A stretch of DNA of 10,037 bases, taken from assembly GCA_947038745.1 (NCBI GenBank), contig CAMQXE010000028.1, positions 1 to 10,037 on the forward strand. The letters are read 5' to 3'. The notes below the pieces were generated by a model that did no database searches, was not told where the DNA came from, and worked only from the letters and a program-made list of their open reading frames with translations. Position 1 is the first letter of the stretch. The number at the start of each line of letters is the position of its first letter. Positions 1 to 8,186 of this stretch are shown here, one piece after another. This DNA comes from an uncultured Propionibacteriaceae bacterium (GTDB lineage: Bacteria; Actinomycetota; Actinomycetes; Propionibacteriales; Propionibacteriaceae). The position numbers and the translations under genes were made by a program.

Positions 1-129
1 CCGCTGCGGTGGATCGTAAGCAAGAAAACGATCGAGCAAGGCGGCGTTGCTGTCGAACTTCCAAAGCTGGATATCGCTGCCTTTCAGCGCCAGGCTGCAG
101 AAGTTGGCGCGAATATCGAGATCAGCTAG
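1..129 (+). CDS. 3' end of an upstream gene, possibly prolyl-tRNA synthetase C-terminus (partial)
   Basis: Reading frame 1 is open from the window edge to a TAG at 127-129 and gives 42 residues beginning PLRWIVSKKTIEQGGVAVEL. This resembles the last strand-helix part of the class II tRNA-synthetase anticodon-binding fold. In ProRS the pattern is roughly 'G-I/L-P-x-R-x-x-V-G/S-K-K...G-x-V-x-x', followed by a C-terminal helix. The tail here (LDIAAFQRQAAEVG) looks like an amphipathic helix. I therefore suggest, without certainty, the C-terminus of a ProRS-like enzyme, which attaches proline to tRNA in the cytoplasm. Too little is present to exclude another protein. A strong terminator about 100 nt downstream fits the end of a transcription unit on this strand. 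Confidence 0.45.
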   Translation, partial: PLRWIVSKKTIEQGGVAVELPKLDIAAFQRQAAEVGANIEIS

Positions 130-213
130 CAGCTCAGGCGATTCATCTAACTAGGCCATATGCGCAAGATGCCCTACCTATCCATAAGGTCGCCGAGAGG
201 CACCAGAACCGGG

Positions 214-219
214 TATGCT
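214..219 (+). promoter_or_regulatory. Candidate -10 element for purA
   Basis: TATGCT fits the actinobacterial TANNNT -10 consensus and is the best candidate close to purA. It would start transcription near 226, just before the hairpin at 231-256. No convincing -35 lies 16-18 nt upstream. A second TANNNT hexamer (TAAGGT, 185-190) is an alternative. The assignment is weak. Confidence 0.3.
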
Positions 220-230
220 TAGTTAGCAAA

Positions 231-1564
<1,334 letters not shown>

Positions 1565-1566
1565 GC

Positions 1567-1634
1567 TTAACCCCCGACTTACGTGCTAACCCCCGAGATA
1601 GAACTCGGGGGTTAGCACGTAAGTCGGGGGTTAA
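1567..1634. repeat. Perfect 31-bp inverted repeat with 6-nt loop, between purA and purD
   Basis: The arms at 1567-1597 and 1604-1634 are exact reverse complements over 31 bases, separated by ATAGAA. Each arm itself holds two direct copies of TAACCCCCGA, at 1568-1577 and 1587-1596. Their complements lie at 1605-1614 and 1624-1633, so the decamer occurs four times. The element begins 2 nt after the purA stop codon. As RNA it would form a very stable hairpin and could end or shield the purA transcript. However, it is followed by CTTTAATG rather than a real T-run, and the opposite side has none either. A dispersed palindromic (REP- or MITE-like) element or a regulator-binding array are alternatives. 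Confidence 0.9.
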
Positions 1635-1656
1635 CTTTAATGTCAGACCGAACAGC

Positions 1657-1662
1657 TAGGCT
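1657..1662 (+). promoter_or_regulatory. Probable -10 element for leaderless purD mRNA
   Basis: TAGGCT ends 6 nt before the purD ATG at 1669. An actinobacterial -10 (TANNNT) at this distance would place the transcription start on the ATG itself. No purine-rich Shine-Dalgarno is present. The same hexamer or a one-base variant precedes purC, purS and pepN at nearly the same distance. No clear -35 is seen. TAGG acting as a minimal ribosome binding site is the alternative. Confidence 0.55.
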
Positions 1663-1668
1663 TTCCTT

Positions 1669-2904
1669 ATGGGTCGACGGGTATTGCTTCTAGGTAATGG
1701 TGGACGCGAGCACGCGCTAGCGCGAGCGCTCGTCGCTGATCCTTCAGTGGCGGAGCTGATTGTTGCGCCTGGTAATCCTGGTACGGCGCAGTTAGCCACA
1801 AATGTTGCTATCAATCCGATTGATCCGGTAGCGGTTGTGGAATTAGCTAGTCAGAAGCAGATTGATCTGGTTGTTATCGGTCCAGAAGGCCCCCTGGTGG
1901 CAGGTGTTGGCAGCGCATTACGCGCAGCAGGCTTTGCTGTTTTTGGTCCTGATTCTGGGGCGGCTGCTATCGAAGGTAGTAAGGCTTTTGCTAAAGATGT
2001 GATGGCTGTGGCGGGAGTACCGACTGCTCGTTCCTTTAACTGCACCACGAGCGCTGAAGCAGATGCGGCTTTTGCGCAATTCGGTGCGCCATACGTCGTG
2101 AAAGACGATGCTCTTGCTGCTGGTAAAGGGGTCGTCGTGACAGATGACCTCGCTGTGGCCAAGGCTCATGCGTCGGCTTGTGAGAAAGTCGTGATCGAAG
2201 AGTTCCTCAGCGGCCCAGAAATTTCACTATTCGTTGTTACTGACGGCGTACATGCGATCCCGCTTATGCCTAGCCAGGACCATAAACGTGCTTTCGATGG
2301 GGATAAAGGCCCAAATACCGGTGGAATGGGGAGCTATAACCCCTTGCCCTGGCTGCCCGAGGGATTCGTCGATGAGGTGATGGAGCAGATCACCTTCCCC
2401 ACGCTGACTGAGCTTCGCCGTCGAGGCGTTCCTTTTATCGGGCTGCTTTACGTCGGGCTAGTTCTCACTGATACCGGGCCTAAAGTCATCGAGTTCAATG
2501 CTCGGTTTGGAGACCCTGAAACCCAAACCGTTCTAGCTCTGCTTGATTCTGGTCTAGGGGAGATTCTCGACGCTGCTGCTCGCGGAACCCTAGACACCGT
2601 GGCGCCGTTGCGCTGGAAACCTGGGTTTGCGGTCAATGTGGTTGTTGCCGCTCAGGGCTACCCCGATGCTGCTCTAGCTCACGGTCGGCTAGCCATTCCT
2701 ACAGACGCTCCACAGCGCTATTACCTTCATGCCGGTACTGCGATTACCGATGCTGGGTTGTGTAGCGCTGGCGGCCGCGTCGTTTCCTGCATCGGTATTG
2801 GCGCGACGTTAGCTCAGGCGCGTTCGCAGGCCTATACCGCTGTTGATGCTCTCGATTTTCCGAACGGTTTTCACCGTACCGACATTGCCCATTTCGCGCT
2901 CTAG
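1669..2904 (+). CDS. purD: Phosphoribosylamine-glycine ligase (GAR synthetase) PurD
   Basis: An ATP-grasp enzyme that joins glycine to 5-phosphoribosylamine to make GAR, the second step of de novo purine synthesis. At 411 residues it is close to the usual 420-430. The N-terminal domain has GNGGREHA (9-16) and an IGPE block near residue 70. The ATP-grasp core has VKDDALAAGKGVVV, followed by QDHKRAFDGDKGPNTGGMG. The family signature RFGDPETQ starts at residue 279 and supplies metal/ATP ligands. The ATG at 1669 places the glycine-rich loop at the expected position. There is no Shine-Dalgarno; the upstream TAGGCT suggests a leaderless message. It is the first gene of a compact unit with purB 9 nt downstream. 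Nothing is broken or missing. Confidence 0.97.
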   Translation: MGRRVLLLGNGGREHALARALVADPSVAELIVAPGNPGTAQLATNVAINPIDPVAVVELASQKQIDLVVIGPEGPLVAGVGSALRAAGFAVFGPDSGAAAIEGSKAFAKDVMAVAGVPTARSFNCTTSAEADAAFAQFGAPYVVKDDALAAGKGVVVTDDLAVAKAHASACEKVVIEEFLSGPEISLFVVTDGVHAIPLMPSQDHKRAFDGDKGPNTGGMGSYNPLPWLPEGFVDEVMEQITFPTLTELRRRGVPFIGLLYVGLVLTDTGPKVIEFNARFGDPETQTVLALLDSGLGEILDAAARGTLDTVAPLRWKPGFAVNVVVAAQGYPDAALAHGRLAIPTDAPQRYYLHAGTAITDAGLCSAGGRVVSCIGIGATLAQARSQAYTAVDALDFPNGFHRTDIAHFAL

Positions 2905-2907
2905 GAG
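2903..2907 (+). promoter_or_regulatory. Ribosome binding site of purB
   Basis: AGGAG overlaps the last bases of the purD stop codon (TAG at 2902-2904) and lies 6 nt before the purB ATG at 2914. This supports that start over the in-frame ATG two codons later. It shows that purB is translated as an internal cistron of the purD unit. Confidence 0.7.
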
Positions 2908-2913
2908 AACTCC

Positions 2914-4347
2914 ATGACTATGCCCAACGTCCTCGCTACTCGCTATGCCTCTACCGCTATGCGGGGTATCTGGTCACCAGAACGCAAGATCATCAAAGAA
3001 CGCGAATTGTGGATTGCAGTAATGGAAGCCCAGCGTGATCTTGGTGTTGATTTTGGCGGAGATGATCCGAACGTGGTTATTGCGGCGTATCGGCAGGTTG
3101 TTGAGCAGATCGATCTTGCTTCCATCGATGCTCGTGAGCGAGTGACCAAGCATGACGTCAAAGCCCGCATTGAAGAGTTCAATGCGTTAGCCGGGTTCGA
3201 GCACATTCACAAGGGCATGACTAGCCGCGATCTGACCGAGAATATCGAACAATGGCAGGTCTATTCTTCGCTACAACTCGTCCGCGACCGACTTGTCGCA
3301 ATTCTTGCTGGGCTGAGCTTCCACGCTGTGCAGTATGCGCAACTTCCGGTGACCGGGCGGTCGCATAACGTTGCTGCGCAAGTCACTACCTTAGGCAAGC
3401 GCTTTGCGACGGTAGCTGATGAGACATTGGTTGCTTACCATCGGATTGAGAATCTGCTAGATCGTTATGCGATGCGCGGGATCAAGGGCCCGATGGGCAC
3501 CAGCCAAGACATGCTCGATTTGGTGGGCGGTGATTTAGCCAAGCTCGCCACGTTGGAGACGCGGGTTTCAGATGCGTTGGGCTTACCGCAGGTATTGACT
3601 TCAACTGGTCAGGTTTACCCGCGTTCCCTGGATTACGACGTACTCACTGCGCTTGTGCAAGCCGCCGCTGGGCCGTCAAACCTTGCGACGACGATCCGCC
3701 TCATGGCTGGGCTGGAATTGGTAACCGAGGGCTTCAAACCGGGGCAGGTGGGTAGCTCCGCCATGCCACACAAGATGAATGCGCGTAGTTGTGAGCGGGT
3801 TAATGGTTTTAACGCCATTCTTAAGGGCTACGCCCACATGCTCGATGAGCTCTCCGGTAACCAGTGGAATGAGGGCGATGTATCTTGCTCGGTGGTTCGC
3901 CGAATTGCGCTACCGGATGCTTTCTTCGCCTTTGATGGTTTGGTCGAGACGACGCTGACAATTCTGGCTGATTTTGGTCAGTTCCCGGCCATGATTCAAG
4001 CCGAGCTTGCGCACTATCTGCCGTTCCTCACCACGACGAAGGTCTTGATGGCCGCAGTACGTCAGGGGGTTGGACGTGAGGAAGCCCACGAGATCATCAA
4101 AGAGAATGCCGTTGCAGTAGCGCTGGAGCTGCGTGAAACTGGCTCCGGCAAGAATGATCTCTTCGACCGGCTTGCTGCCGACGGCCGTTTGCAGCTATCT
4201 AGGCAAGATCTTGACGCTATTGTTGCTGCACCGATTGAGCTATCAGGGGCAGCAGCGCATCAGGCAGAAGCTGTCGCAGCTCAGGTAGCCAAGATCGTCG
4301 AGGCTCACCGTGAAGCAGCCGCTTACGCGCCAGGATCAGTGCTATGA
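2914..4347 (+). CDS. purB: Adenylosuccinate lyase PurB
   Basis: A fumarase/aspartase-superfamily lyase that releases fumarate from SAICAR (eighth step to IMP) and from adenylosuccinate (last step to AMP). It therefore works on the products of both PurC and PurA encoded here. The 477-residue chain carries HKGMTSRDLTEN (from His99), GRSHNVAAQ with the conserved His151, and the superfamily signature loop GSSAMPHKMN starting at residue 280, followed by ARSCERVNG. The MPHKMN-x-RSCER form, rather than the MPHKRNP of many other bacteria, is what I recall from actinobacterial PurB. The start has a clear AGGAG site. The 3' end overlaps the next gene in ATGA, suggesting translational coupling. Confidence 0.97.
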   Translation: MTMPNVLATRYASTAMRGIWSPERKIIKERELWIAVMEAQRDLGVDFGGDDPNVVIAAYRQVVEQIDLASIDARERVTKHDVKARIEEFNALAGFEHIHKGMTSRDLTENIEQWQVYSSLQLVRDRLVAILAGLSFHAVQYAQLPVTGRSHNVAAQVTTLGKRFATVADETLVAYHRIENLLDRYAMRGIKGPMGTSQDMLDLVGGDLAKLATLETRVSDALGLPQVLTSTGQVYPRSLDYDVLTALVQAAAGPSNLATTIRLMAGLELVTEGFKPGQVGSSAMPHKMNARSCERVNGFNAILKGYAHMLDELSGNQWNEGDVSCSVVRRIALPDAFFAFDGLVETTLTILADFGQFPAMIQAELAHYLPFLTTTKVLMAAVRQGVGREEAHEIIKENAVAVALELRETGSGKNDLFDRLAADGRLQLSRQDLDAIVAAPIELSGAAAHQAEAVAAQVAKIVEAHREAAAYAPGSVL

Positions 4348-4712
4348 GTCTTGAGTTCCTCAAAGCTACCTGCCATCACGATGAGTTAGAAGTCGAGGAT
4401 TTACGCCTAACGAGGATCATTTATCGCGGTCGGGTCGATGGCAAGGCAGTTCTGGCGTGCTCCCCACACGTTGATGGGGCCTCGGTGTGCATTCTTGACG
4501 ACGGGGAACGTAGCTGGTTGGCGTTGGTGGCTATTAATGGGCAACCATTTTGGCAACGCCCTGATGAAGGCATACGGTTCTTCGGTATCGACCATGGGCA
4601 TCAGCCGATTGCTTGCCGCATGGCCGATGGCACCCAGCAGTGGTTTGATTATGAGACTGGCGAACCAACCCAGCATAAGAGCCGCGCTGTCGATGGGTGC
4701 TGTTGCGGCTAG
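4344..4712 (+). CDS. Protein of unknown function coupled to purB
   Basis: A 122-residue ORF whose ATG overlaps the purB stop (ATGA at 4344-4347), so it is probably translated by ribosomes finishing purB. Codon choice looks like that of its neighbours, which argues that it is real. I do not recognise the family. No signal peptide or membrane segment is seen. The protein is fairly acidic, rich in beta-prone stretches (for example AVLACSPHV and SWLALVAINGQPFW) and contains several His and Cys residues: Cys10-His11-His12, Cys39, Cys49, Cys91. It ends in three consecutive cysteines (Gly118-CCC-Gly122). The cysteine tail could bind metal or be redox active, but that is a guess. Its stop codon shares the CTAG with the stop of the convergent acyltransferase gene. 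Confidence 0.75.
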   Translation: MSLEFLKATCHHDELEVEDLRLTRIIYRGRVDGKAVLACSPHVDGASVCILDDGERSWLALVAINGQPFWQRPDEGIRFFGIDHGHQPIACRMADGTQQWFDYETGEPTQHKSRAVDGCCCG

Positions 4713-5950
4713 CTTGTATGACGCTTCCAGGTAGTCAATAGCGGCAAGGCAGTGAGGACGGCTGCTGCGCTAGCAAGCCCTAGAGGCTTGGTTGTAATGG
4801 AATATCGCCATAACTCGAAGATCCCTACCGTGGCAGCAATCGCTCCACATACGACGATCCAGGTCGTTGTGCGGGCGGCAAAGCGCTGCATAAAAAGTTC
4901 CCACTTTGCAGCTAATGCAACAAGGCCAGCAAGTATGGCGATGCCGACTCCGAAGAACACAGGGCGGGTCAGCCACCATTGCCACCAAGGCTCAACGAGA
5001 AGCGATGGGAAAGCTAGCCCCAATCCAGTCATGATGAGCAAGGTGGGCAGATGCCAGAGGTAGATCGGCATGAGCAGCGCAGTGAAGGTATTGAGACGCC
5101 GCTGCCAGGCTGTAGTCGGAGCCCAGCCAGTGCAGCGTCGTGATAGCCACACCAAAACGGCAAGTTGGGCTATGCCAAGAAGTACCATCGCAGGCGATGC
5201 CGGGATGAGATTAGCTCGCATGTCGTCGCGCATGCCAATGACGTTTGGCGGGCAGACCTTTGCCTGAATCAGAACTATGATTCCTGCAATGGCAGCAGCA
5301 ATAATGAGCGCTAGCCCCCAAACCGGGAACCTATGCCAACGCTGCCGCTGGTAAATAACCCCAAGCTGGTGACATGCAGGCCAGACCAGAAACATGGTGT
5401 AAGTCAGATCAACCTGGGCGGGCCACCGGTGCCAGGCGTAGAACAACCCCGTTGTAATCCCGGCAAGAACAAGTACTGGAATCAGCGAGCCGATCCGGTC
5501 ATGAATCCATACCTGTAACGGGGCCACCATTACGCACAATAGATAGGCTGCAAGGAACCATAAGACGTTGCCAGCCTGCTTACCGAGCATATGTCCCAGC
5601 CCAGGAGCTATCTGGTTGCATAACGCTACAAGCCCAAGAATTATCACAAGTAGCGGGATCACGGGGGTAACTAAACGGCGGGCACGTAGGCCAAGGAACT
5701 CGCCATACTTTTGCCCTTTGGCCGCGCAGCGATCCCAGATCAAGGTGTTGGCGAACCCGCCGGCAATGAAAAAGGCAGGCATCACCATGAGTAGCCAGGT
5801 GGCGGTCTGCCAGCCTAGTCCGTTATAGGCCTGGGTGATGACGGGCTTACCGCCAACAGATGTGACTCGTGCATAAGTCCAATGCATGCTCACGACGATA
5901 AAAACCGCCATCACCCGGACAATATCGATAACCCAATCGCGCTGTTTCAC
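4709..5950 (-). CDS. Membrane acyltransferase, acyltransferase-3 family
   Basis: A polytopic inner-membrane protein of 413 residues. The N-terminus has the family pattern R4-x4-D9-x2-R12...H23: a first membrane helix starting Asp-Ile-Val-Arg and ending in Met-His-Trp, where the His is the presumed catalytic residue. R90-ARR-92 before TPVIPLL matches the second conserved arginine block, and LWFLAAYLL (130-138) the usual LWFL helix. About ten to twelve hydrophobic helices follow, up to residue 408. The family moves acyl groups, often acetyl, onto cell-surface sugars, peptidoglycan or antibiotics; the substrate here cannot be read from sequence. It starts with GTG 27 nt after the kinase stop codon, with no good Shine-Dalgarno. 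An upstream ATG at 5959-5961 is out of frame. It is probably co-transcribed with the kinase, though a TAGGTT (complement of 5975-5980) could be its own -10. Confidence 0.9.
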   Translation of the reverse strand: MKQRDWVIDIVRVMAVFIVVSMHWTYARVTSVGGKPVITQAYNGLGWQTATWLLMVMPAFFIAGGFANTLIWDRCAAKGQKYGEFLGLRARRLVTPVIPLLVIILGLVALCNQIAPGLGHMLGKQAGNVLWFLAAYLLCVMVAPLQVWIHDRIGSLIPVLVLAGITTGLFYAWHRWPAQVDLTYTMFLVWPACHQLGVIYQRQRWHRFPVWGLALIIAAAIAGIIVLIQAKVCPPNVIGMRDDMRANLIPASPAMVLLGIAQLAVLVWLSRRCTGWAPTTAWQRRLNTFTALLMPIYLWHLPTLLIMTGLGLAFPSLLVEPWWQWWLTRPVFFGVGIAILAGLVALAAKWELFMQRFAARTTTWIVVCGAIAATVGIFELWRYSITTKPLGLASAAAVLTALPLLTTWKRHTS

Positions 5951-5977
5951 ATCACGATCATGGCATGGTTTTGGAAC

Positions 5978-6841
5978 CTAAAGCTGACCAATCGCTTCAG
6001 CGAATAAAGATTCAGCATCAACGTCTAAGCCTCTGGAGGCAAACCATTGTGTGCTGACTCGACAATCACGAAGTAGATAGTCCATGCCATCAGGGTTAGC
6101 TATGACATCAATGAGCTGGGGCCAATCAATGACAATTAACTGATCATCTCGAACCAGAATGTTGTATGGCGAGAGATCCCCGTGGGCATTACCGCGGGCT
6201 GCTAACCTCAGCACGATGTCGCGGAATTGCTCATAGAGGTTGGCTAGCGTTGCTAGGTTCGGGCAGGTTTGAGCTAATCGGGGAGCCGCAGCGCCATCGA
6301 CGTCGATGAACTCCATGAGTAGCTCTGTGCCGTCAAAACTCATTGGATAGGGGATAGGAAAACCGGCTTGCCATAGCTCGACCATTGCTTGCCATTCGGC
6401 CGCGGCCCATAACCCTTGAGCTAATTGCCGACCAAAGTTTGTGCCGCGTTGGAGCGCTCGTGCTTCACGAGATTTTCGTACTCTACGGCCTTCGGTATAG
6501 CCATCGTCGCGGGTAAATTGTCGATGCTCGCGAGATCGATAACGCTTGGCTGCAAGATAAATCTCGCGGTCATCGAGGAAACGACGCACGAGTACAACGT
6601 CGGCTTCCTTGCCGGATTTGAGGATCCCAAGATCCTCATCTCGGCCAGCGTGATCTTCGATTAGCCAGTCGGGATATGGGTCTGGGCCTCGTTCAAGTCG
6701 GGTTAAGTTGGGCCAACTGCTCCAGCGTTCGCCCGCTAGATCATGTTCTGGGTCGTATTGATCCCACACGATCTTGGCATTGTTATTTTTGACGAACCAC
6801 TCGTCTTCGGGTGGTTCTACTGATGATTCCTTCGGTGACAC
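5978..6841 (-). CDS. RIO-family serine/threonine protein kinase
   Basis: A soluble atypical protein kinase of the RIO1 type. Counting from the longest start (TTG, complement of 6872-6874; 298 residues), it shows an ATP-binding loop LKSGKEADVVLV (85-96), the ATP-anchoring lysine in AAKRYRS (Lys110), the catalytic loop HGDLSPYN (231-238, Asp233 and Asn238) and the metal-binding Asp250 in IDWPQ. Bacterial RIO kinases are known, but their targets are mostly undefined. I chose the GTG at codon 12 (complement of 6839-6841, 287 residues). It has GGAG 5 nt upstream, while the TTG lies 19 nt from the strong Shine-Dalgarno at 6894-6900. The start is the uncertain part; the domain is complete in either case. 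The gene is divergent from purC and upstream of the acyltransferase in the same orientation. Confidence 0.9.
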   Translation of the reverse strand: MSPKESSVEPPEDEWFVKNNNAKIVWDQYDPEHDLAGERWSSWPNLTRLERGPDPYPDWLIEDHAGRDEDLGILKSGKEADVVLVRRFLDDREIYLAAKRYRSREHRQFTRDDGYTEGRRVRKSREARALQRGTNFGRQLAQGLWAAAEWQAMVELWQAGFPIPYPMSFDGTELLMEFIDVDGAAAPRLAQTCPNLATLANLYEQFRDIVLRLAARGNAHGDLSPYNILVRDDQLIVIDWPQLIDVIANPDGMDYLLRDCRVSTQWFASRGLDVDAESLFAEAIGQL

Positions 6842-6885
6842 GTATTCTCCAGGTATGTGTTGGGTGCGGGGCAAAGAAATTGCAT
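6817..6885 (-). CDS. Possible 22-codon leader ORF ahead of the RIO kinase
   Basis: An ATG (complement of 6883-6885) lies 8 nt after the best Shine-Dalgarno in the window (AAGGAGG, complement of 6894-6900). It opens a 22-codon ORF beginning MQFLCPAPNTY and ending at a TAG (complement of 6817-6819). The ORF is out of frame with the kinase and overlaps the kinase's candidate GTG start by 25 nt. It could be a leader peptide coupled to kinase translation, or the true kinase N-terminus disrupted by a one-base sequence error. The peptide itself resembles nothing I know. Confidence 0.35.
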   Translation of the reverse strand: MQFLCPAPNTYLENTCHRRNHQ

Positions 6886-6890
6886 TGCAC

Positions 6891-6900
6891 TCACCTCCTT
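6891..6900 (-). promoter_or_regulatory. Near-perfect Shine-Dalgarno upstream of the RIO kinase
   Basis: The complement reads AAGGAGGTGA, matching ten bases of the canonical 16S anti-Shine-Dalgarno. The start codon at proper distance is the ATG of the 22-codon ORF, not a start in the kinase frame. Confidence 0.75.
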
Positions 6901-6931
6901 GTCGTGTCAGGCCGCAGTTCGGCGCTTGCTA

Positions 6932-6937
6932 AGCGTA
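6932..6937 (-). promoter_or_regulatory. Candidate -10 for the kinase-acyltransferase unit
   Basis: The complement reads TACGCT, a TANNNT hexamer about 31 nt upstream of the Shine-Dalgarno at 6891-6900. No recognisable -35 lies 16-18 nt further up, so this is only a candidate. Confidence 0.25.
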
Positions 6938-7041
6938 GGGCAAGAGGAATGTGGTCCGCATCTGATTTATTTCAGAGCACTCACAAGGCTTGTCATCTCC
7001 GCTCATGTGCCCCCGGTAAAACTTCGTTGAGGGCGGTTGCT

Positions 7042-7047
7042 TAGGCT
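7042..7047 (+). promoter_or_regulatory. Probable -10 element for leaderless purC mRNA
   Basis: TAGGCT, identical to the element before purD, ends exactly 6 nt before the purC GTG at 7054. No Shine-Dalgarno is present between them. Transcription would begin at or next to the start codon. A -35 is not evident. Confidence 0.55.
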
Positions 7048-7053
7048 GGTCCT

Positions 7054-7923
7054 GTGAGCATCCCCGAGCTTGATTTGCCCTTGATCCATGCTGGCAAAGT
7101 TCGACGACTGTACGCGTTGCCCGACCCCAACCAGATCTTGGTGGTCGCTACCGATGCTATTTCGGCATATGACGTAATCCTGGAACCTGAAATACCTGGA
7201 AAAGGCGCGATCCTTACGGCAATGAGCCTGTGGTGGTTTGAGCAGCTACGCGATCTGGTTCCACATCATGTTCTCTCGGTGGAAGTCCCTGAGTCTGTAC
7301 AAGGCCGGGCGATGGTGTGCGAGAGGCTGGCAATGCTTCCCGCGGAATGCGTGGTGCGGGGGTATCTCACCGGTTCTGGGTTTAAGGACTATCTAAGCGC
7401 TGGGAAGGTAAGCGGGGTTGAGCTACCGAGCGGATTATCTGACGGCGATCAGCTTAGAGAACCAATCTTTACCCCATCGACCAAAGCAGCGCTGGGGGAC
7501 CATGATGAGCCAGTAAGTTACGAGCAGTTGTTCAGGATTATGGATCCGTTGCAGGCTCAGGAACTTAAAGAACTTTCACTTAAGATCTATAGACGCGCTG
7601 CCGCTGTTGCGAGTGAAAGCGGCATTATCTTGGCCGACACGAAATTTGAATTTGGGCAGCGCAGCGACGGCACTATCGTGCTGGCTGACGAAGTATTAAC
7701 TCCGGATTCCAGTCGCTTCTGGTCGGCGGAGGAGTGGCGCGAACACAGAGGATTAGTCTCATTCGATAAGCAATATATTCGTGATTGGCTGACGAAGGTA
7801 TCTGGATGGAGCCCGTCGTCGGGTTTGCCTGCACCGGCATTACCCACTGCTGTTATTGAGGCTACGCGGGAGCGTTACCTTGAGGCATACCGCCGACTTA
7901 CCGGCACTGAATTTTCCCATTAA
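7054..7923 (+). CDS. purC: SAICAR synthetase PurC
   Basis: A cytoplasmic enzyme that condenses CAIR with aspartate, using ATP, to give SAICAR. SAICAR is then cleaved by PurB, encoded upstream. The 289 residues match the longer actinobacterial forms. Motifs are GKVRRLY (14-20, the nucleotide-binding hairpin), TDAISAYDV (33-41), VVRGYLTGSG (100-109), EPIFTPSTKA (136-145), LADTKFEFG (193-201) and DEVLTPDSSRFW (212-223). The GTG start is supported by the N-terminal motif at the usual distance and by the upstream TAGGCT; an SD is lacking. The gene opens a purC-purS-purQ unit divergent from the kinase. Confidence 0.97.
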   Translation: MSIPELDLPLIHAGKVRRLYALPDPNQILVVATDAISAYDVILEPEIPGKGAILTAMSLWWFEQLRDLVPHHVLSVEVPESVQGRAMVCERLAMLPAECVVRGYLTGSGFKDYLSAGKVSGVELPSGLSDGDQLREPIFTPSTKAALGDHDEPVSYEQLFRIMDPLQAQELKELSLKIYRRAAAVASESGIILADTKFEFGQRSDGTIVLADEVLTPDSSRFWSAEEWREHRGLVSFDKQYIRDWLTKVSGWSPSSGLPAPALPTAVIEATRERYLEAYRRLTGTEFSH

Positions 7924-7931
7924 CTCACCGT

Positions 7932-7937
7932 TAGGAT
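7932..7937 (+). promoter_or_regulatory. TAGGAT element before purS: internal -10 or ribosome binding site
   Basis: TAGGAT lies in the 20-nt gap after the purC stop and ends 6 nt before the purS ATG, the same geometry as at purD and purC. It may drive an internal leaderless transcript. Here the AGGA within it, 7 nt from the ATG, could equally serve as a Shine-Dalgarno. Confidence 0.4.
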
Positions 7938-7943
7938 GGCGCT

Positions 7944-8186
7944 ATGGCCACAGTCATTATCGACGTTATGCCCAAGCCTGAGATTCTTGATCCACAGGGT
8001 AAAGCTATTTCCGGCGCATTGGAGCGTCTCGGTTTTTCTGGTTTGACGGTTCGTCAAGGAAAACGTTTCGAGATTGAAGTAGTAGGTGAGATTACCGATG
8101 AGCGACGAGCACAGCTCGATCAGATCGCTGCAACGCTGCTGGCGAATACGGTAATTGAGTCCTACGACGTTCGGGTTGCTCAGTGA
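7944..8186 (+). CDS. purS: FGAM synthase subunit PurS
   Basis: The small structural subunit of the three-part phosphoribosylformylglycinamidine synthase (PurS-PurQ-PurL), which amidates FGAR. PurS bridges the glutaminase and the ATP-using subunit and helps pass ammonia between them. The 80 residues are typical. The chain shows the family pattern: a first strand [19 protein letters not shown], a helix, then the [13 protein letters not shown] strand pair and a final SYDVRV strand. It begins 20 nt after purC and overlaps purQ by four bases (GTGA), so PurS and PurQ are probably made together. Confidence 0.95.
   Translation: MATVIIDVMPKPEILDPQGKAISGALERLGFSGLTVRQGKRFEIEVVGEITDERRAQLDQIAATLLANTVIESYDVRVAQ

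Noticed and set aside
1851..2169. Minus-strand ORFs of 83-103 codons inside purD
   Set aside because: They lie wholly within the conserved ATP-grasp coding region, show no family motif and have no supporting start site.
4752..5828. Several plus-strand ORFs of 61-103 codons opposite the acyltransferase
   Set aside because: They are antisense to a protein with clear family motifs and continuous membrane helices, and they lack recognisable sequence features.
5947..5961. Four-codon mini-ORF (complement) whose stop overlaps the acyltransferase GTG
   Set aside because: The geometry resembles coupling, but no ribosome binding site precedes the mini-ORF and such short overlaps arise easily by chance.
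6990..6995. TTGTCA as a -35 for purC
   Set aside because: No TANNNT hexamer lies 16-18 nt downstream, and the likely purC -10 at 7042 is far too distant.
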